Translations under genes and position numbers: made by a program
Notes under the pieces: model-generated
Database searches by the model: none
Told to the model about the DNA's origin: nothing
The model's input: the letters and a program-made list of their open reading frames with translations, nothing else
Part shown: positions 13,733 through 25,199 of the stretch, one piece after another
How the letters are laid out: each line of letters starts with the position of its first letter
How positions within the stretch are numbered: position 1 is the first letter of the stretch
Origin: Amphimedon queenslandica
Taxonomy: Eukaryota > Porifera > Demospongiae > Haplosclerida > Niphatidae
Assembly (NCBI RefSeq): GCF_000090795.2
Contig: NW_003546299.1
Coordinates: forward strand, 278,666-342,665
DNA length: 64,000 bases
Direction of reading: 5' to 3'

Positions 13733-16435
13733 ATGGCTGCCAGAAGCGGAGTCAAGAAAAACGGTTTCCAGTTTTGGAAGGAGGACCTCGGTAGCCCAAA
13801 GCTAATAGTAGCTCCAATGGTAGACCAGTCTGAATTGGCATGGCGCCTGTTTAGTCGACAGCACGGTGCAGAGCTCTGCTACACACCCATGATGCACGCT
13901 TCCTTGTTTCGACAAAGCCCAAAATACAGGAGAGAGAACTTTGCCACTTGTGCTGAAGACAGACCGCTGATAGCTCAAGTATAAATGGAATGTGTGCTTC
14001 ATTATTTGTATCATTGGCTATCAGAATAGTTGAAATATCTGACCTGCATGTGACATTAGGCCATTCCAATTATGTTTAATTATACACTTGTGTTTAACGC
14101 TAGTTTTGTGCTAATGATCCTCAAGTTCTTCTCGAGGCTGCACGATATGTCGAGGAAGATTGTGATGCTGTCGATATAAACCTTGGCTGTCCTCAGACCA
14201 TTGCTAAAAGAGGTATATATATATAATATAGATTTGAATTGAGTGTGCTCTGGGTGTCTTATCATCTTAATTCTAAAAGGTCACTATGGTGCTTTTTTAC
14301 AAGACGAATGGGATCTCATTGCCAAAATGGGTCAGCATTTCTAAAATTGACATTGTGATTATTATTGTATAGCAATCATGTATGAATTATGGTAGATTGT
14401 GACTTTTTCGTTAATCGGTTTTTTTTTTAGTTAATCTTCTTCATTGTGAATTATCAGTTCCAGTGACTTGTAAAATAAGAGTCTTTGAAGATATTGATAA
14501 AACCGTTAGATATGCCAAAATGCTTGAATCAGCTGGTTGTCAGGTCAATGCTCCATACATGTATTACCTGTACTGTATCATTTAAATACAATATGAATAC
14601 ATTGTCTGTGGTTTAACGAACCTTATTGATTTGAGTTATTGTGTCCATTAGTTACTCACTGTTCATGGAAGGACTAGGAGCCAGAAAGGCATGTTGACCG
14701 GGATAGCAAGTTGGGAGCACATCAAAGCAGTGAAGTGAGTACTATATAACACGTGTCATCCTAACCACTACACTGTATTGTCTGTATTATCGTCTCCATT
14801 TGGATTGGCTTATCTTACTTTGTAGGGAGAATTTGAGTATTCCTGTATTTGCTAATGGTAACATTAGGTTCCTTGATGACGTTAAGAAATGTCTTGACGA
14901 GACAAGAGTAGAGGGTGTGATGTCAGCCGGTAAAGGAAATACTTTATATTTATCTTCCACACTCTCCCTTCTTTCTTTTCTCTCTCTCTCCTCTTCTCTC
15001 CTCTCCTCTTTCATCCCCTTTTATCCAGAGGGAAATTTGTTTAACCCAGGATTGTTCCATGGAGAGCAGCTAGCCTGTTGGTCAGCTGTAGACGAGTATT
15101 TGTCATGGGTTAAGTTATATCCTCCGTCAATCTCCATCGTTAGAGGACATCTTTTTAAACTATGGCACCACGTGTGAGGACATCCTTCCCCTCTCTCTCT
15201 CTTTTTTATCATATCCTTACCTTTTAGTCTTCAGACTCCTGGTTATGATCATTTCAGAGATAAGATTGCTACAGCTAAAACTATAGAAGGATTTGAATTG
15301 GTTTCGTCAGAATTGAAATCATTGCTACTGGTACGTACTTGAGTGTATCTAGCTGTTTTTGACAAATAATTTTGAGTTACACGTATAATCATTTTAGAAT
15401 TAGCAATTTTTTGAAAAAAGGCTATAGCCCATGGTATTTTCTAAAAGTTGGGCTTTAAATCACTTCAAAAAATTTTCTATTTTTCAATGAATATGTATCA
15501 GTTCTGTACTGCATTACTACTTTCAAATTTTTTTGCAAATTGACCTCTTTCTAGAGTAATATTACAGAGGAGGAGTTGAAGTCAGAATATTCTTGCACCA
15601 TTGGGAGCATACCATACTGGAGATGCCAGCCATATGTTAGACCGAGGTATCATAAAGTATTAATTGCATACTTAGTGTGTGTGTGTCTATTTGATAGCTG
15701 TGATATGAAGAGATCAAGAGCTGCAGATGGACCCTCTGACAATGGTGGTCAAGCCACTCCAGCTAATAGAAAAAAGAAAAGAAAGAAAGTGTCTGACTCA
15801 TCTCCACTTACTGGCAACAAGGAAGGATCTGGTAAGAGACAATTTATTATTATTATTATTTTATATAATAATTATTTTGTTGTTGTTTTTAGTGAAAAAA
15901 CAATGGATGCTTTGTGTACTGTGTCGAACTCATCCAATGGTATAAAGAAATAATTATTCCCACTGCTACCTGGTGTTTGTAGGGTTTAAAATGCGTCAAT
16001 AAACTGTGTAAAAGATGCTGTAAGATAAAGAGTGCTCACGACCTTATCGACTGTACTGGTAAGAGACTATCAGATACTTTTAATGACTAATACCCTGGAT
16101 ATACAATGTAATAGACTGGGATTATTATATCTATCACCTTGAGGAGACAATTATTATCGTGCATTTATCTTAGTGATTTTTGTGATACTGACATTGGCTG
16201 GTATTTAATTTAGCATTTTGATAAATTGAAGTTAGTGCAGATTTAAGTTAATGACTTTTTTAAATCACTAAATTAAATACCCACAAACGATTGTTTCCTT
16301 AAAAGTATATTATTATCTAATGCTCTTGTTCTTGCTTTAGGCCATCGCCTTCTCTTTAAAACAAAATTTGAAAAAATGAAAGAGCAACAGCAAGACCAAT
16401 CTGTTCAAATTGAAGAGCTTGCAACAGTCACTTAG
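13733..16435 (+). CDS. DUS1L: tRNA-dihydrouridine synthase DUS1L
   Basis: FMN enzyme that reduces uridine 16/17 in the tRNA D-loop. The start [15 protein letters not shown] is followed by [15 protein letters not shown] (FMN-binding strand), [33 protein letters not shown] (active-site Cys loop), [23 protein letters not shown] and [15 protein letters not shown], all in TIM-barrel order. The C-terminal extension carries a Lys-rich stretch ([13 protein letters not shown]) and a Cys cluster ([27 protein letters not shown] then DCTGH), as in animal DUS1L. The stop is TAG at 16433-16435. About a dozen exons are separated by short introns. It converges with the PH-START gene, whose stop is only about 190 bp away, so the 3' UTRs probably overlap. 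Confidence 0.95.
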
Positions 16436-16626
16436 TCAATAATTCCCCTTTGAGTTCTAATGTCTAATGAACCTGCTGATTATACATTATTCATTATTTT
16501 GTATCTGTTTCTCGTATTATAATATTTATTTATTCATTATATAGCAGCACAACAACAATTATATATGTGACAAAAATACATGTAGGTTTAAAAATAATGC
16601 ACACACAGAGAAAGTATTAACATATT

Positions 16627-17760
16627 TCATATGTTAATGATTTCAATGTATTTGTTCAATTGTTCTGCAATGAGTGAGAATGTTGTCCTGAATCCTAACT
16701 TGAGGAGCCCTAAAGAAAGAGAATTAACATACTGTAATCAAGCACTTAAATCTCGATTGGCTCCTGCAACAGAGTGTCAGAATCTCACAGGATTTCAAGA
16801 AAGGTAGAAATAGCAGCGTAACATGTATCTACATATCTTTCTCTCCTTACCTGAGTTATAGGCACCTTTAAGCATTTTATGCATTGCCCCGTAAAAAGCT
16901 ACTTGAATCAGCAGAGTCATTTTAGTATGCGTGGCACCATCTGTGAAAAGAGAAGGCATGAATATTGCTATACTTATGAGCTCCTTCTCTTTCTCCTTTT
17001 CTCTCTTTCCTTCTCCTCTCACTTGGTCCTGGATAAGGCGATAGGACACAACCAGAAGTGTCTAAACTGATTCTAGTGTAACCAGGTTGGGGAGGGAGTA
17101 TGTCAGGATGATCAATAGAAAACATGACAAATCCTAGTAAAGAGCAACAAAAATATAAAACCCCTGTCTTCCCATTCTCTAATATAAAACCCCTGTCTTC
17201 CCATTCTTTCTAAGAGGAGTTGAATACCTGCTGTGCTGTCTGTTGTGAGACCAGGTGATATCCATGTCTTCATGGCTGCTATATCACGCTTCGACACACG
17301 AGGCAGTGGGGGCTGAAATTCATTGTATACAACAGTTGAATGAGGTTCACCTAAACAATAATAATAACGATTAATAATGTTGTTTTACAGTGTATTTGTG
17401 AATGCATGACGTATAAATGCGTTTTTACTAATGACAATATTAATGTGATAAACCTGGTAGTTCTTCCACTAGTAGCTCATTCCTGAAAATGTAGTCCAAC
17501 TGAATGTAATGAAAAGGATGATAATCATACTTTTAACATGCTCTTCCTTACTTTCCCTCCATCTTTAGTACTGAGTCGCAGGAACTGAAACACATTTGTG
17601 GGATCAGCCGGTAAAGTTCCCTCAATTTTAATGACAGCATGACCTCTACTGCTTCTACCAAACCTGGCCCTTGCTACAGTGACACCATCTTTTGTATCTG
17701 AATGTGACCATACTATTGTCTTTACTTTCTGACAAAGGTTCTGCCATTGCTATAAGAGAT

Positions 17761-17855
<95 letters not shown>

Positions 17856-19336
17856 CAGTGACATTAACCATGATAACAACTGAGAGACAACAGTGATAAC
17901 AATCACTTCTTGTATTCGCACAACAAGATGACATATGCTGAATTGCTTATGGTCATAAAATAACATCATGTAACAATGACTCTCTCACTTGTATTCTCCA
18001 TGAAGGACTCTCATAACAGGTTCTTTTCTCTTGTACAGACAGGCCCACGTCAGGGCCTACATGTTGTGAAGATCCCTGAGGTGTGGCTCCAGTGCCTGCC
18101 CCTTCCTCCATCATATCATCATCAAGCTCATCAATCAGTTCTTCGTCTGTTAGTTCTTCACGATTTAACCTGTGATACACAAGAATGTAGCATGCAGATA
18201 CACAGACTGGTATACAGATAAAGTTTAACAATTAAGGTATATAGTAGCATACCGTCTATCTGGAAATTTTTACTGTGATTTAAATTTTACTGGATTAGAA
18301 TTTCGCAAAAAATTAGATTACCCGTATAATTACATGCCACATTCAATAATACATGACACAGTCTTATTTAGTAAAAATTAAGTCACAGCACAATTTTAAA
18401 CTGCAAAAATTTCCTACCACACTAATTTCCTGATCTACGGTATTTTAAAGTAGATAGTAACCATACTTCTAGTAACCACACTTCTTGTATAGAAGGAAAG
18501 GCTATGCAGAAAATGTGTTACTAGTATTAAGTAGCAAGACTGGTAAAATCCACTCATAAGTGTACTCCATCATACTGTATGTGTCTAAAGCCCAACATCC
18601 ACTATGGCAACTTTGTTGAAAGCAACTTTGTGGTTACTTTGATGTATGTCAACTTTGTAACCAAAAGTAGAACAGTGTTCTACTTTTGACAACAAAATTT
18701 CTTTTGATTTCAACAAAGTTGCCTAATGGATGTTGGGCTTTACCTTTCAGCATCAGGTAATGTGTAAGAAGTTGGTTCATCAGGTTCAAGTGATTTTTGT
18801 CCATCAGTCTTCTCTCCACCTTTTCCTCCTCCTCCTCCTCCTACTAGTGAGTCCTCTAGTGGTGGATCCATAGACTCACTGACACTTCTCCTCTCCTTTA
18901 GTTGCTGCAACTGAAAGAGAGAGAGAGAGGGGGGGTTAACTCTTCTCCCTCACAAAGAAGAAGATACAACAGAACAGAAAGAGAGAGTGAGAGTGAGAGT
19001 AAACTGAACAAGTGTTAAGCTTTAAATAGAGGACACAGAGGACAAACACTGAGATAAAGGAAGTGAAGAGGTTGGACGCCTGTACCTTGTCTTTATACCT
19101 CATGGCAAACACTTTGTTGACGGTTTGTCTTCTCCGATGTACTTGCTCTGGGACGCCCTCGATGGCAGCATCAATAACAGCTATCCATTCTTGCATAGCA
19201 AGTTTATCAGCTGGACACGTATATGGTATTGGTAAGGGAATACAATGTGATATGAGTATCAAGCAAAAACATGACATTTAAACTACTTATAAATATCCAA
19301 TATCCTTATAATAATATAGCAAGTATTATTATACTC

Positions 19337-19385
<49 letters not shown>

Positions 19386-20097
19386 TAATAAAAATAATAA
19401 TAATAATATACTCTTTTACTACTCTCAACAGGCCAAGGGAGTTGACTTACAGCAGCTAATGTAATAAGTCCGAGTGGCACCGTCTTCCAACAGTGGACCA
19501 ACAGCAAAGCAGTTGGAATGAGATTTCGAGTTATCTTCCAGCGGTCTGGTACAATCTTAAGAGGGAGGGCAAAGAATTAAACGTACACGTAAAAATTACA
19601 AGAGAATGCTTTACGATAATTATAGTGATTAAAAGAACACTTTTATTTAATACCACACAGAAGAATGGCTCTTATATCAGCATTATCATTGGTATTATTA
19701 CAAGCAGCAGAGTTTGTATATTATCAACTTACAAGTGACATTTAAGTGTACATAGCCAGCTGGTATCTTATCCTTATGACTCCTGTTGTGTTCATAATAA
19801 AGAGGAATAGGAGCTGAGCTATGAGAGACTCACCTGTAATACTCTAATGTAATGGAGGGGCCTCTTTTAACGAGGCGGAACCATCTTTTTCTCCAGTTAG
19901 TCCTACCAAACATGGCAGTCCCACTCTCCTTCACTGCCCATCCCTCGTGCAGGACCTCCCCACTATCTATTGAAGGTTATATAGCAAGTCAAATATGATC
20001 CGTTAATACAGGCACTACCTTTGCAGACTTCACGACTGTCTGAGAAAGAGCGCCGTCTTTTTGGAAGCGAAAATCTCTTTGCAGAGGCAGACGCCAT
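16627..20097 (-). CDS. PH-START domain protein (lipid-transfer-like)
   Basis: Start at 20097 (MASASAKRFSLPKRRRSFSD, basic). A PH domain follows: VLHEGWAVKESGTAMFGRTN, WRKRWFRLVKRGPSITLEYY, KDKIPAGYVHLNV, FAVGPLLEDGATRTYYI and LAMQEWIAVIDAAIEGVPEQ. A Ser/Gly-rich acidic linker comes next, with GGGGGGKGG and ELTDEELIDELDDDMMEEG. The C-terminal 200 residues fit a START domain: DGVTVARARFGRSSRGHAVI, KLDYIFRNELLVEELPGEPH, FSIDHPDILPPQPGYTRISL and HTKMTLLIQVAFYGAMHKML, ending at GLLKLGFRTTFSLIAEQLNK. PH targets phosphoinositides and START carries a lipid. CERT has the same domain pair, but its PH signatures differ from these, so I do not name an orthologue. The start codon is 61 bp from that of PICK1 on the other strand. 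Confidence 0.8.
17152..17209. repeat. 29-bp tandem duplication in a PH-START intron
   Basis: Two near-identical 29-bp copies (AATATAAAACCCCTGTCTTC...) lie head-to-tail within the roughly 95-bp intron between two START-domain exons. They look like a recent slippage or short duplication. Confidence 0.85.
17768..17852. repeat. GA/GATA microsatellite
   Basis: (GA)n, then (GATA)n, then (GA)n in an intron of the PH-START gene. Opposite-strand Ser/Leu frames here are artefacts. Confidence 0.9.
18596..18742. mobile_element. MITE with about 35-bp inverted ends, TA-flanked
   Basis: A 147-bp element in a PH-START intron. The left end TAAAGCCCAACATCCACTAT, continuing to GGCAACTTTGTTGAAA, is matched by the reverse complement at the right end with about two differences over 35 bp. 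The outermost TA on both sides fits a TA target site, as in Tc1/mariner-type MITEs. The interior has a second small palindrome around TAGAACAGTGTTCTA. Left-end relatives lie upstream of two dispanin genes. Confidence 0.88.
19340..19410. repeat. AAT trinucleotide microsatellite
   Basis: (AAT)n, slightly interrupted, in an intron of the PH-START gene. Confidence 0.9.
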
Positions 20098-20158
20098 GTT
20101 AAAGTAGAAGTGGCTATTGAGCCAGCCACACCCATTATTAATTAAGTTCTCTTGAACA
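20098..20158. promoter_or_regulatory. Divergent promoter, PH-START / PICK1
   Basis: Only 61 bp lie between the two opposite start codons, so both 5' UTRs and core promoters must share or overlap this stretch. It contains CCAGCCACACCC near 20123 and an AT-rich ATTATTAATTAA. No TATA box can be placed with confidence. Confidence 0.55.
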
Positions 20159-23100
20159 ATGGCGTATTCAGTAACACTGGAGAAAGGAAAGAATAACATG
20201 ATAGGGATCAGTATAGGCGGTGGTGCTCCTTTCTGCCCTGTAGTATACATTGTACAGGTACGTATAGTCTGTTATCACCTTGTTTCTTGTACTAAATCAT
20301 TGTGAACAACACAATACTTGTAGTCTTTTGTCTTCACTTCCTCTTTCTTATTTTCTAGTTATTTCATCGCACTCCTGCTTATGAAGATGGTTCCTTATGT
20401 CCTGGGGATCAGTTGGTTTCCATTAATGGAACTTCACTGGTTGAGTACACACGGAAACAAACTGCCGATCTCATTCAGTCAAGCCAAGTACGTTAATACT
20501 TCATTTTGTTCGAATCATTGTTTTTCATTTTTCAGGGAACAGTTCATATCACGTTCAATCGTATTCATCCACCGAAAGAAAAGAGTTTAGATATTTGTGA
20601 GTTTTAATTTGCTCAAATAATAATAATAATAGCATACATGTACATGTATGCGCTCTGTACTATAAAAATGATTGAGAATCTATAATGTTGTTTTTTATTT
20701 CAGCAATGAAGAAGCTAAAGCATAAGATAGTTGAAAAGATGAAGGAGAGCACTGCAGACACACTTGGAATAACAAGAGCAGTCCTTGTTAATGGTAAGAG
20801 CAGAAGGAAATTTTAATTGCAAGTATTTTAGTCCTGGATCTATTCTAAAATATGATGTACTTTATCCATTAGATAAGTTGCTAAAGAAGTTGGATCACCT
20901 TGAGCATACATCTAAAGTCTGTGCAGGTATAAGCCGGTGATGCTTATTAATGCATGAGTATTGGACTCTTGATGCTACTAGGTATTGCTTTTAATGCAAG
21001 AGATGTCATCATTCAAGTGAAGGGACTAGCAAGAGGACATCATAGTCAGATAGAGCAATAATTACATTATGCAGTCTTTATATGCGTTTATGTAGATATG
21101 AGTAGTGTGTTCAATAATATTGGTGTTTATGAACCACATACTGATGCCAGTGTTGCTTTTGCTAATTTTGGTGCAGCTCACAAGTTAGTTTTGTCTCTCT
21201 CCATCTTCCTTCATTTCTCATTCCTCTTCCATTGCTTAGGAGCATGGCTGAAGAAGGAGACAAGCTAGTATCCAGAGTTGGACCTGTTAGTTTTATGTGC
21301 ATACACATGTAGTCATTAAATTTTATAAATTGTACTTTGTAGATGCTTAAAGATCTTCGTACATTCTTAACAAAGGTTAATACTTATTTTTAAATTGTAA
21401 TAAAATCTAATAGATGTAATGTTTTTAAAATGTAGGGGGGATTTCTGACTCATTTTTTAGAAAAAACCATGGGCTATAATAGCCTTGGGTGATTTTCAGA
21501 ATTTTGAAATTTTCTTAAAATTGCCGTAACTCAAAAAATTGAAGTTGGAATCAGCTCAAACTTTCTACATGGCATAAAGACATCAATATGCATGAGAAAA
21601 TGTAATAAAAATTTGTGGTGATTTTGGAGCCATTTTTTGAAAAAACCATGGGCTATAGCCTTGGGTATTTTTTAGGTTTTTGACATTTTCTTAAAATGGC
21701 CGTAACTTGAAAAATTGAAGTCAGAATCACCTCAAACTTTCTACACAGCATAAGAACATCAATATGTATCAGAAAATGTAATAAAAATTTGGGGTGATTT
21801 CGGAGCCATTTTTTGAAAAAAAAACCATGGATTATAGCCTTGGGTATTTTTTAGGTTTTTGACGTTTTCTTAAAATGGCCGTAACTTGAAAAATTAAAGT
21901 CAGAATCACCTCAAACTTTCTACACAGCATAAGAACATCAACATGTATTAGAAAATGTAATAAAAATTTGAGGTGATTTTGGAGCCATTTTTTGATAAAA
22001 AACCATGGACTATAGCCTTGGGTATTTTTTAGGTTTTTGACATTTTCTTAAAATGGCCGTAACTTGAAAAATGAAGTCAGAATCACCTCAAACTTTCTAT
22101 ATAGCATAAGAACATCAATATGTATCAGAAAATGTAATAAAAATTTGGGGTGATTTCGGAGCCATTTTAAAAAAAAACCGTGGGCTATAGCCTTGGGTAA
22201 TTTTCAGAATTTTGACATTTTCTTAAAATGGCCGTAACTTGAAGAATTGAAGTCAGAATCACCTCAAACTTTCTACACAGCATAAAGACATCAATATGTA
22301 TCAGAAAATGTAATAAAAATTTGGGGTGATTTCGGAGCCATTTTTTGAAAAAACCATGGGCTATAGCCTTGGGTATTTTTTAGGTTTTTGACGTTTTCTT
22401 AAAATGACCGTAACTTGAAAAATTAAAGTCAGAATCACCTCAAACTTTCTACACAGCATAAGAACATCAACATGTATTAGAAAATGTAATAAAAATTTGA
22501 GGTGATTTTGGAGCCATTTTTTGAAAAAAACCATGGGCATAGCCTTGGGTATTTTTTAGGTTTTTGACATTTTCTTAAAATGGCCGTAACTTGAAAAATT
22601 GAAGTCATAATCACCTCAAACTTTCTACACAGCATAAGAACATCAATATGTATCAGAAAATGTAATAAAAATTTGGAGTGATTTTGGAGCCATTTTTCAG
22701 AAAAAGCCATGGGGCCTTTGCTTTTTTCAAAAATTGGCTTTTTTTAGAAATTCTCATAACTCAAAAATTATTTGTCAGAATCAGCTCTTTTTACATAACA
22801 TAAGGACTATAGTTTTATACCTCTTTTTTACTATAGGCTGTCCCCGATACTAAGCTGACCATCAAAAAATATCAAAGTGCCAAGTTTGAGTTTCTAGTAA
22901 GTTCCTTGATGAACTGATGATCATGATAAACTTTATTGCTACTCTTTATTGCAGTCGTACTGTTTGAAGGTGAAAGAGATGGATGATGAGGAATACGAAT
23001 GCAATGTAAGTATTTTTGTACACCTGCTAGTCTCTTTATGCGCTACATCTGCAGCACATTGGACAACCATTGCCTCGTGTGATGACTGGGAACTACGAAT

Positions 23101-23618
23101 ACAGAGTTTTGCTTAGATGCCGTCATGCTACAAAAAGGAAGTTTATGAAACTTCGTTCGGACGTTTTGGTAAAACTTCAGCTATTGGACAACAAAAGAGG
23201 TACAGTAATGTGTGCATGGATTATGGTGGGCTTGTACATACTTGGTTTTCACTCAGATATCGCTTTGCATGTCGCATTTTGATGCACAGGTTTCACTTAG
23301 TAAAGTATTCATATTTTTTTAATAGTACAAGATCTGGCATTTCAGCTTGAGAGGTTGATTGGTGGCATGTATGTATACTGCAGACAGAGTTACAATGTAC
23401 TCAAGCCTGCCTGTGTCTTTCCCATTGAAGTACAGTTGCAGCTAGAAGAGAAGCAGGGCCCCATTGGAATGGAGGAGGGAGAGAGAGGCACAGCTACTCT
23501 GACAGAGGTTAAGAAAAAAGATGATGATGACGTTCCGCTACTTGATCTTCCTGCAGAAGAAGCGAAAAAAGAGGAAGGAGAGAAAAAAGAGGAAGTAGTT
23601 GATCTCATATCAATTTAA
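20159..23618 (+). CDS. PICK1: PICK1, PDZ-BAR scaffold
   Basis: Peripheral membrane scaffold that links PDZ ligands and PKC to curved vesicle membranes. The PDZ domain is at residues 1-90 (NMIGISIGGGAPFCPVVYIV, with the carboxylate-binding loop variant GISIGG; then GSLCPGDQLVSINGTSL and GTVHITFNRI). The BAR domain follows: SMKKLKHKIVEKMKEST, ADTLGITRAVLVNDKLLKKL, VFNNIGVYEPHTDASVAF, AVPDTKLTIKKYQSAKFEFL, SYCLKVKEMDDEEYECN and TGNYEYRVLLRCRHATKRKF, up to VFPIEVQLQ. The acidic/Lys tail (DDDDVPLLDLPAEEAKKEEG) ends at VDLISI, stop at 23616-23618. Human PICK1 also has an acidic C-terminal tail. One intron carries a 176-bp tandem array and another is under 60 bp. Exon phases were not all checked. 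Confidence 0.96.
21455..22810 (+). repeat. 176-bp tandem repeat array in PICK1 intron
   Basis: Seven full units and one decayed unit, spaced 175-179 bp, judged from the marker GCCGTAACTTGAAAAATTGA at 21523 (variant), 21699, 21878, 22056, 22231, 22407 (variant) and 22583. Each unit also has CCATGGGCTATAGCC and CACCTCAAACTTTCTACACA followed by ATCAATATGTATCAGAAAAT. The last segment is shared, in the other orientation, with the palindromic repeat family of other introns. The array makes up most of the intron between the LRTFLTK and AVPDTK exons. Confidence 0.95.
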
Positions 23619-24102
23619 CAATAATTTATTATTCATTCTTATTATTCCATTCATTCATTCATTCAGTATACCAGACTCAGTAAACAGGCCATACTTACAA
23701 ATTCACTTTTGTTCACTTTAACTTTCTTTGTTATTTTTGATACTGCAAGGAGTTTTAAAAAAAACAGCAACACGATGTTTTGAGCTGTTGTTTATGCACA
23801 GCATTGCTGACTTCAAAATGGTTGTGTTTATGCACCCCCTAATGATCCCGCCCTGACTATAATAGTACATGCACATATTGGTTTTAACTTTAATAAGTGT
23901 ATAACATAGCTCACCAATGATACCATACAGTTTAAACTGTCTGTGTTTGTGCAAATAACCAATTTTTTCAAAATTATTTTAATCATTCAAGTAGTCTAGA
24001 GCTACACAAATCAAACAATAATTAAAGACATGTTCCTTATATAATATAATTGATATACATTAATAAGACATTGTTCAAGTTCACACACATAATGAGTAAG
24101 TC
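23619..24102. other. Convergent 3' intergenic region, PICK1/dispanin A
   Basis: AT-rich spacer with (ATTC)n near 23640 and no convincing gene. It probably holds both 3' UTRs. Confidence 0.6.
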
Positions 24103-24899
24103 TCATCCATAGTAGTAGTAGTAGCGATAGCTAGATCCACTGTAGCGATAGTAGTAATACCTGCTGCCACTGCTAGATCCACTACCACTGCTAGATCCAC
24201 TGTAGTAATAATACCCGTTGCCAGATGCAGAAGATGCAACAGAAGTAGATATGGTAATGATATACACAATGAAGATAACAATGGATGTTATAATGGCAAT
24301 GATGTTTAAAGCAAGTGACATCCTGCCAAGTGTTTTAGCCTGTGTAGGGTTTCCATTGTTATCCATCTGCTTAGCCTATTTATATTTAAAAAAATTATAA
24401 GTAGCATATTCTTGTATAGTTGCAATATACCATTATGGAAAAGACCAATGCAAGGATTGTACAAGGTAGTACAATAAGTCCGCAACAAAAGAAGAACAAG
24501 CAAAAAGTATTCAATATAGTTGACAGTGTGAAATAGTAGTCCTTATTCCTGTTAACCACTACTGGCTGTGTAATGATTATTCTCTCCTGAAGAAAAAATT
24601 AAAATAACTAAAAACACAGTATTATGGCTTATCTACTGTTGTTGGTGGAGGTGCTTGTTGTACAAATTGAACCGGTGGCTGTTGGAATATTTGAACTGGA
24701 GCATGTTGTTGCTGCATTACTGGCATTTGTCCTTGCACATGATGAGCAGGAGATCTCTGCATAGCAGGTGAGGGTACTTGCAATGTGTTTCCTTCAAATT
24801 GCTTGGTAATACCAGGCTGCTCATAAGGAGGAGGTTTAGCTACAGAAAAACATACAATTAACTTGGGCTAGATAATCATGCATTTATACCTTCATCCAT
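24103..24899 (-). CDS. CD225/dispanin protein A, Tyr-rich tail
   Basis: First of six array members. A 10-bp coding exon (24890-24899, MDE) joins a Pro/Gln exon ending at 24839 (AKPPPYEQPGITKQF, then QRSPAHHVQGQMPVMQQQHA). A third exon gives the first hydrophobic segment (DYYFTLSTILNTFCLFFFCC through ALVFSIM). The last exon, from AKQMDNNGNPTQAKTLGRMS, gives the second hydrophobic segment and a striking tail of Tyr, Gly and Ser (GYYYYSGSSSGSGSSSGS, then RYYYYRYSG), ending at 24103. The two-hydrophobic-segment layout with a polar loop is that of CD225. Its N-terminus (MDEAKPPPYEQ) differs from members B-F (MDSGYP or MASGYP), but matches the exon relics found between them. Localisation to membranes is inferred from the family. 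Confidence 0.85.
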
Positions 24900-25199
24900 A
24901 TTTAGGGATCACCACTAGTGTTTTATGCTATCTTATGGGCCTAAGACTGCATGCACTGTCACTTATATACGAAATCAGTTCTAGGTGTGTCTATTTCTCT
25001 AAAATAACTGGAAAGGAAGATACGTAGTTCAAATATTGAAGAGGTATGAAAGAACAAACAGCAGTGCAGTTCAGAAATTAAGATGTTTTTATTATGAAAA
25101 TAATGAACAGCATAGCAGATCAATCTATTTATTGAAAAGAATGATTAAAAAGTACTTTGAAAAATTAATGTTCTTTTTGCTAAAGAAAAGTCTCAACTC
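24900..25199. promoter_or_regulatory. Upstream region of dispanin A, 3' flank of B
   Basis: Contains the segment TTTAGGGATCACCACTAGTG just upstream of the A start. The same segment sits next to each downstream A-type relic, so it is duplicated promoter or 5' UTR sequence. The rest is AT-rich 3' flank of gene B. Confidence 0.5.

Noticed and set aside
21455-22810. CRISPR-like regular spacing of repeats in the PICK1 intron
   Set aside because: The whole 176-bp unit repeats head-to-tail with no unique spacers, and the locus is an animal intron; it is a satellite.
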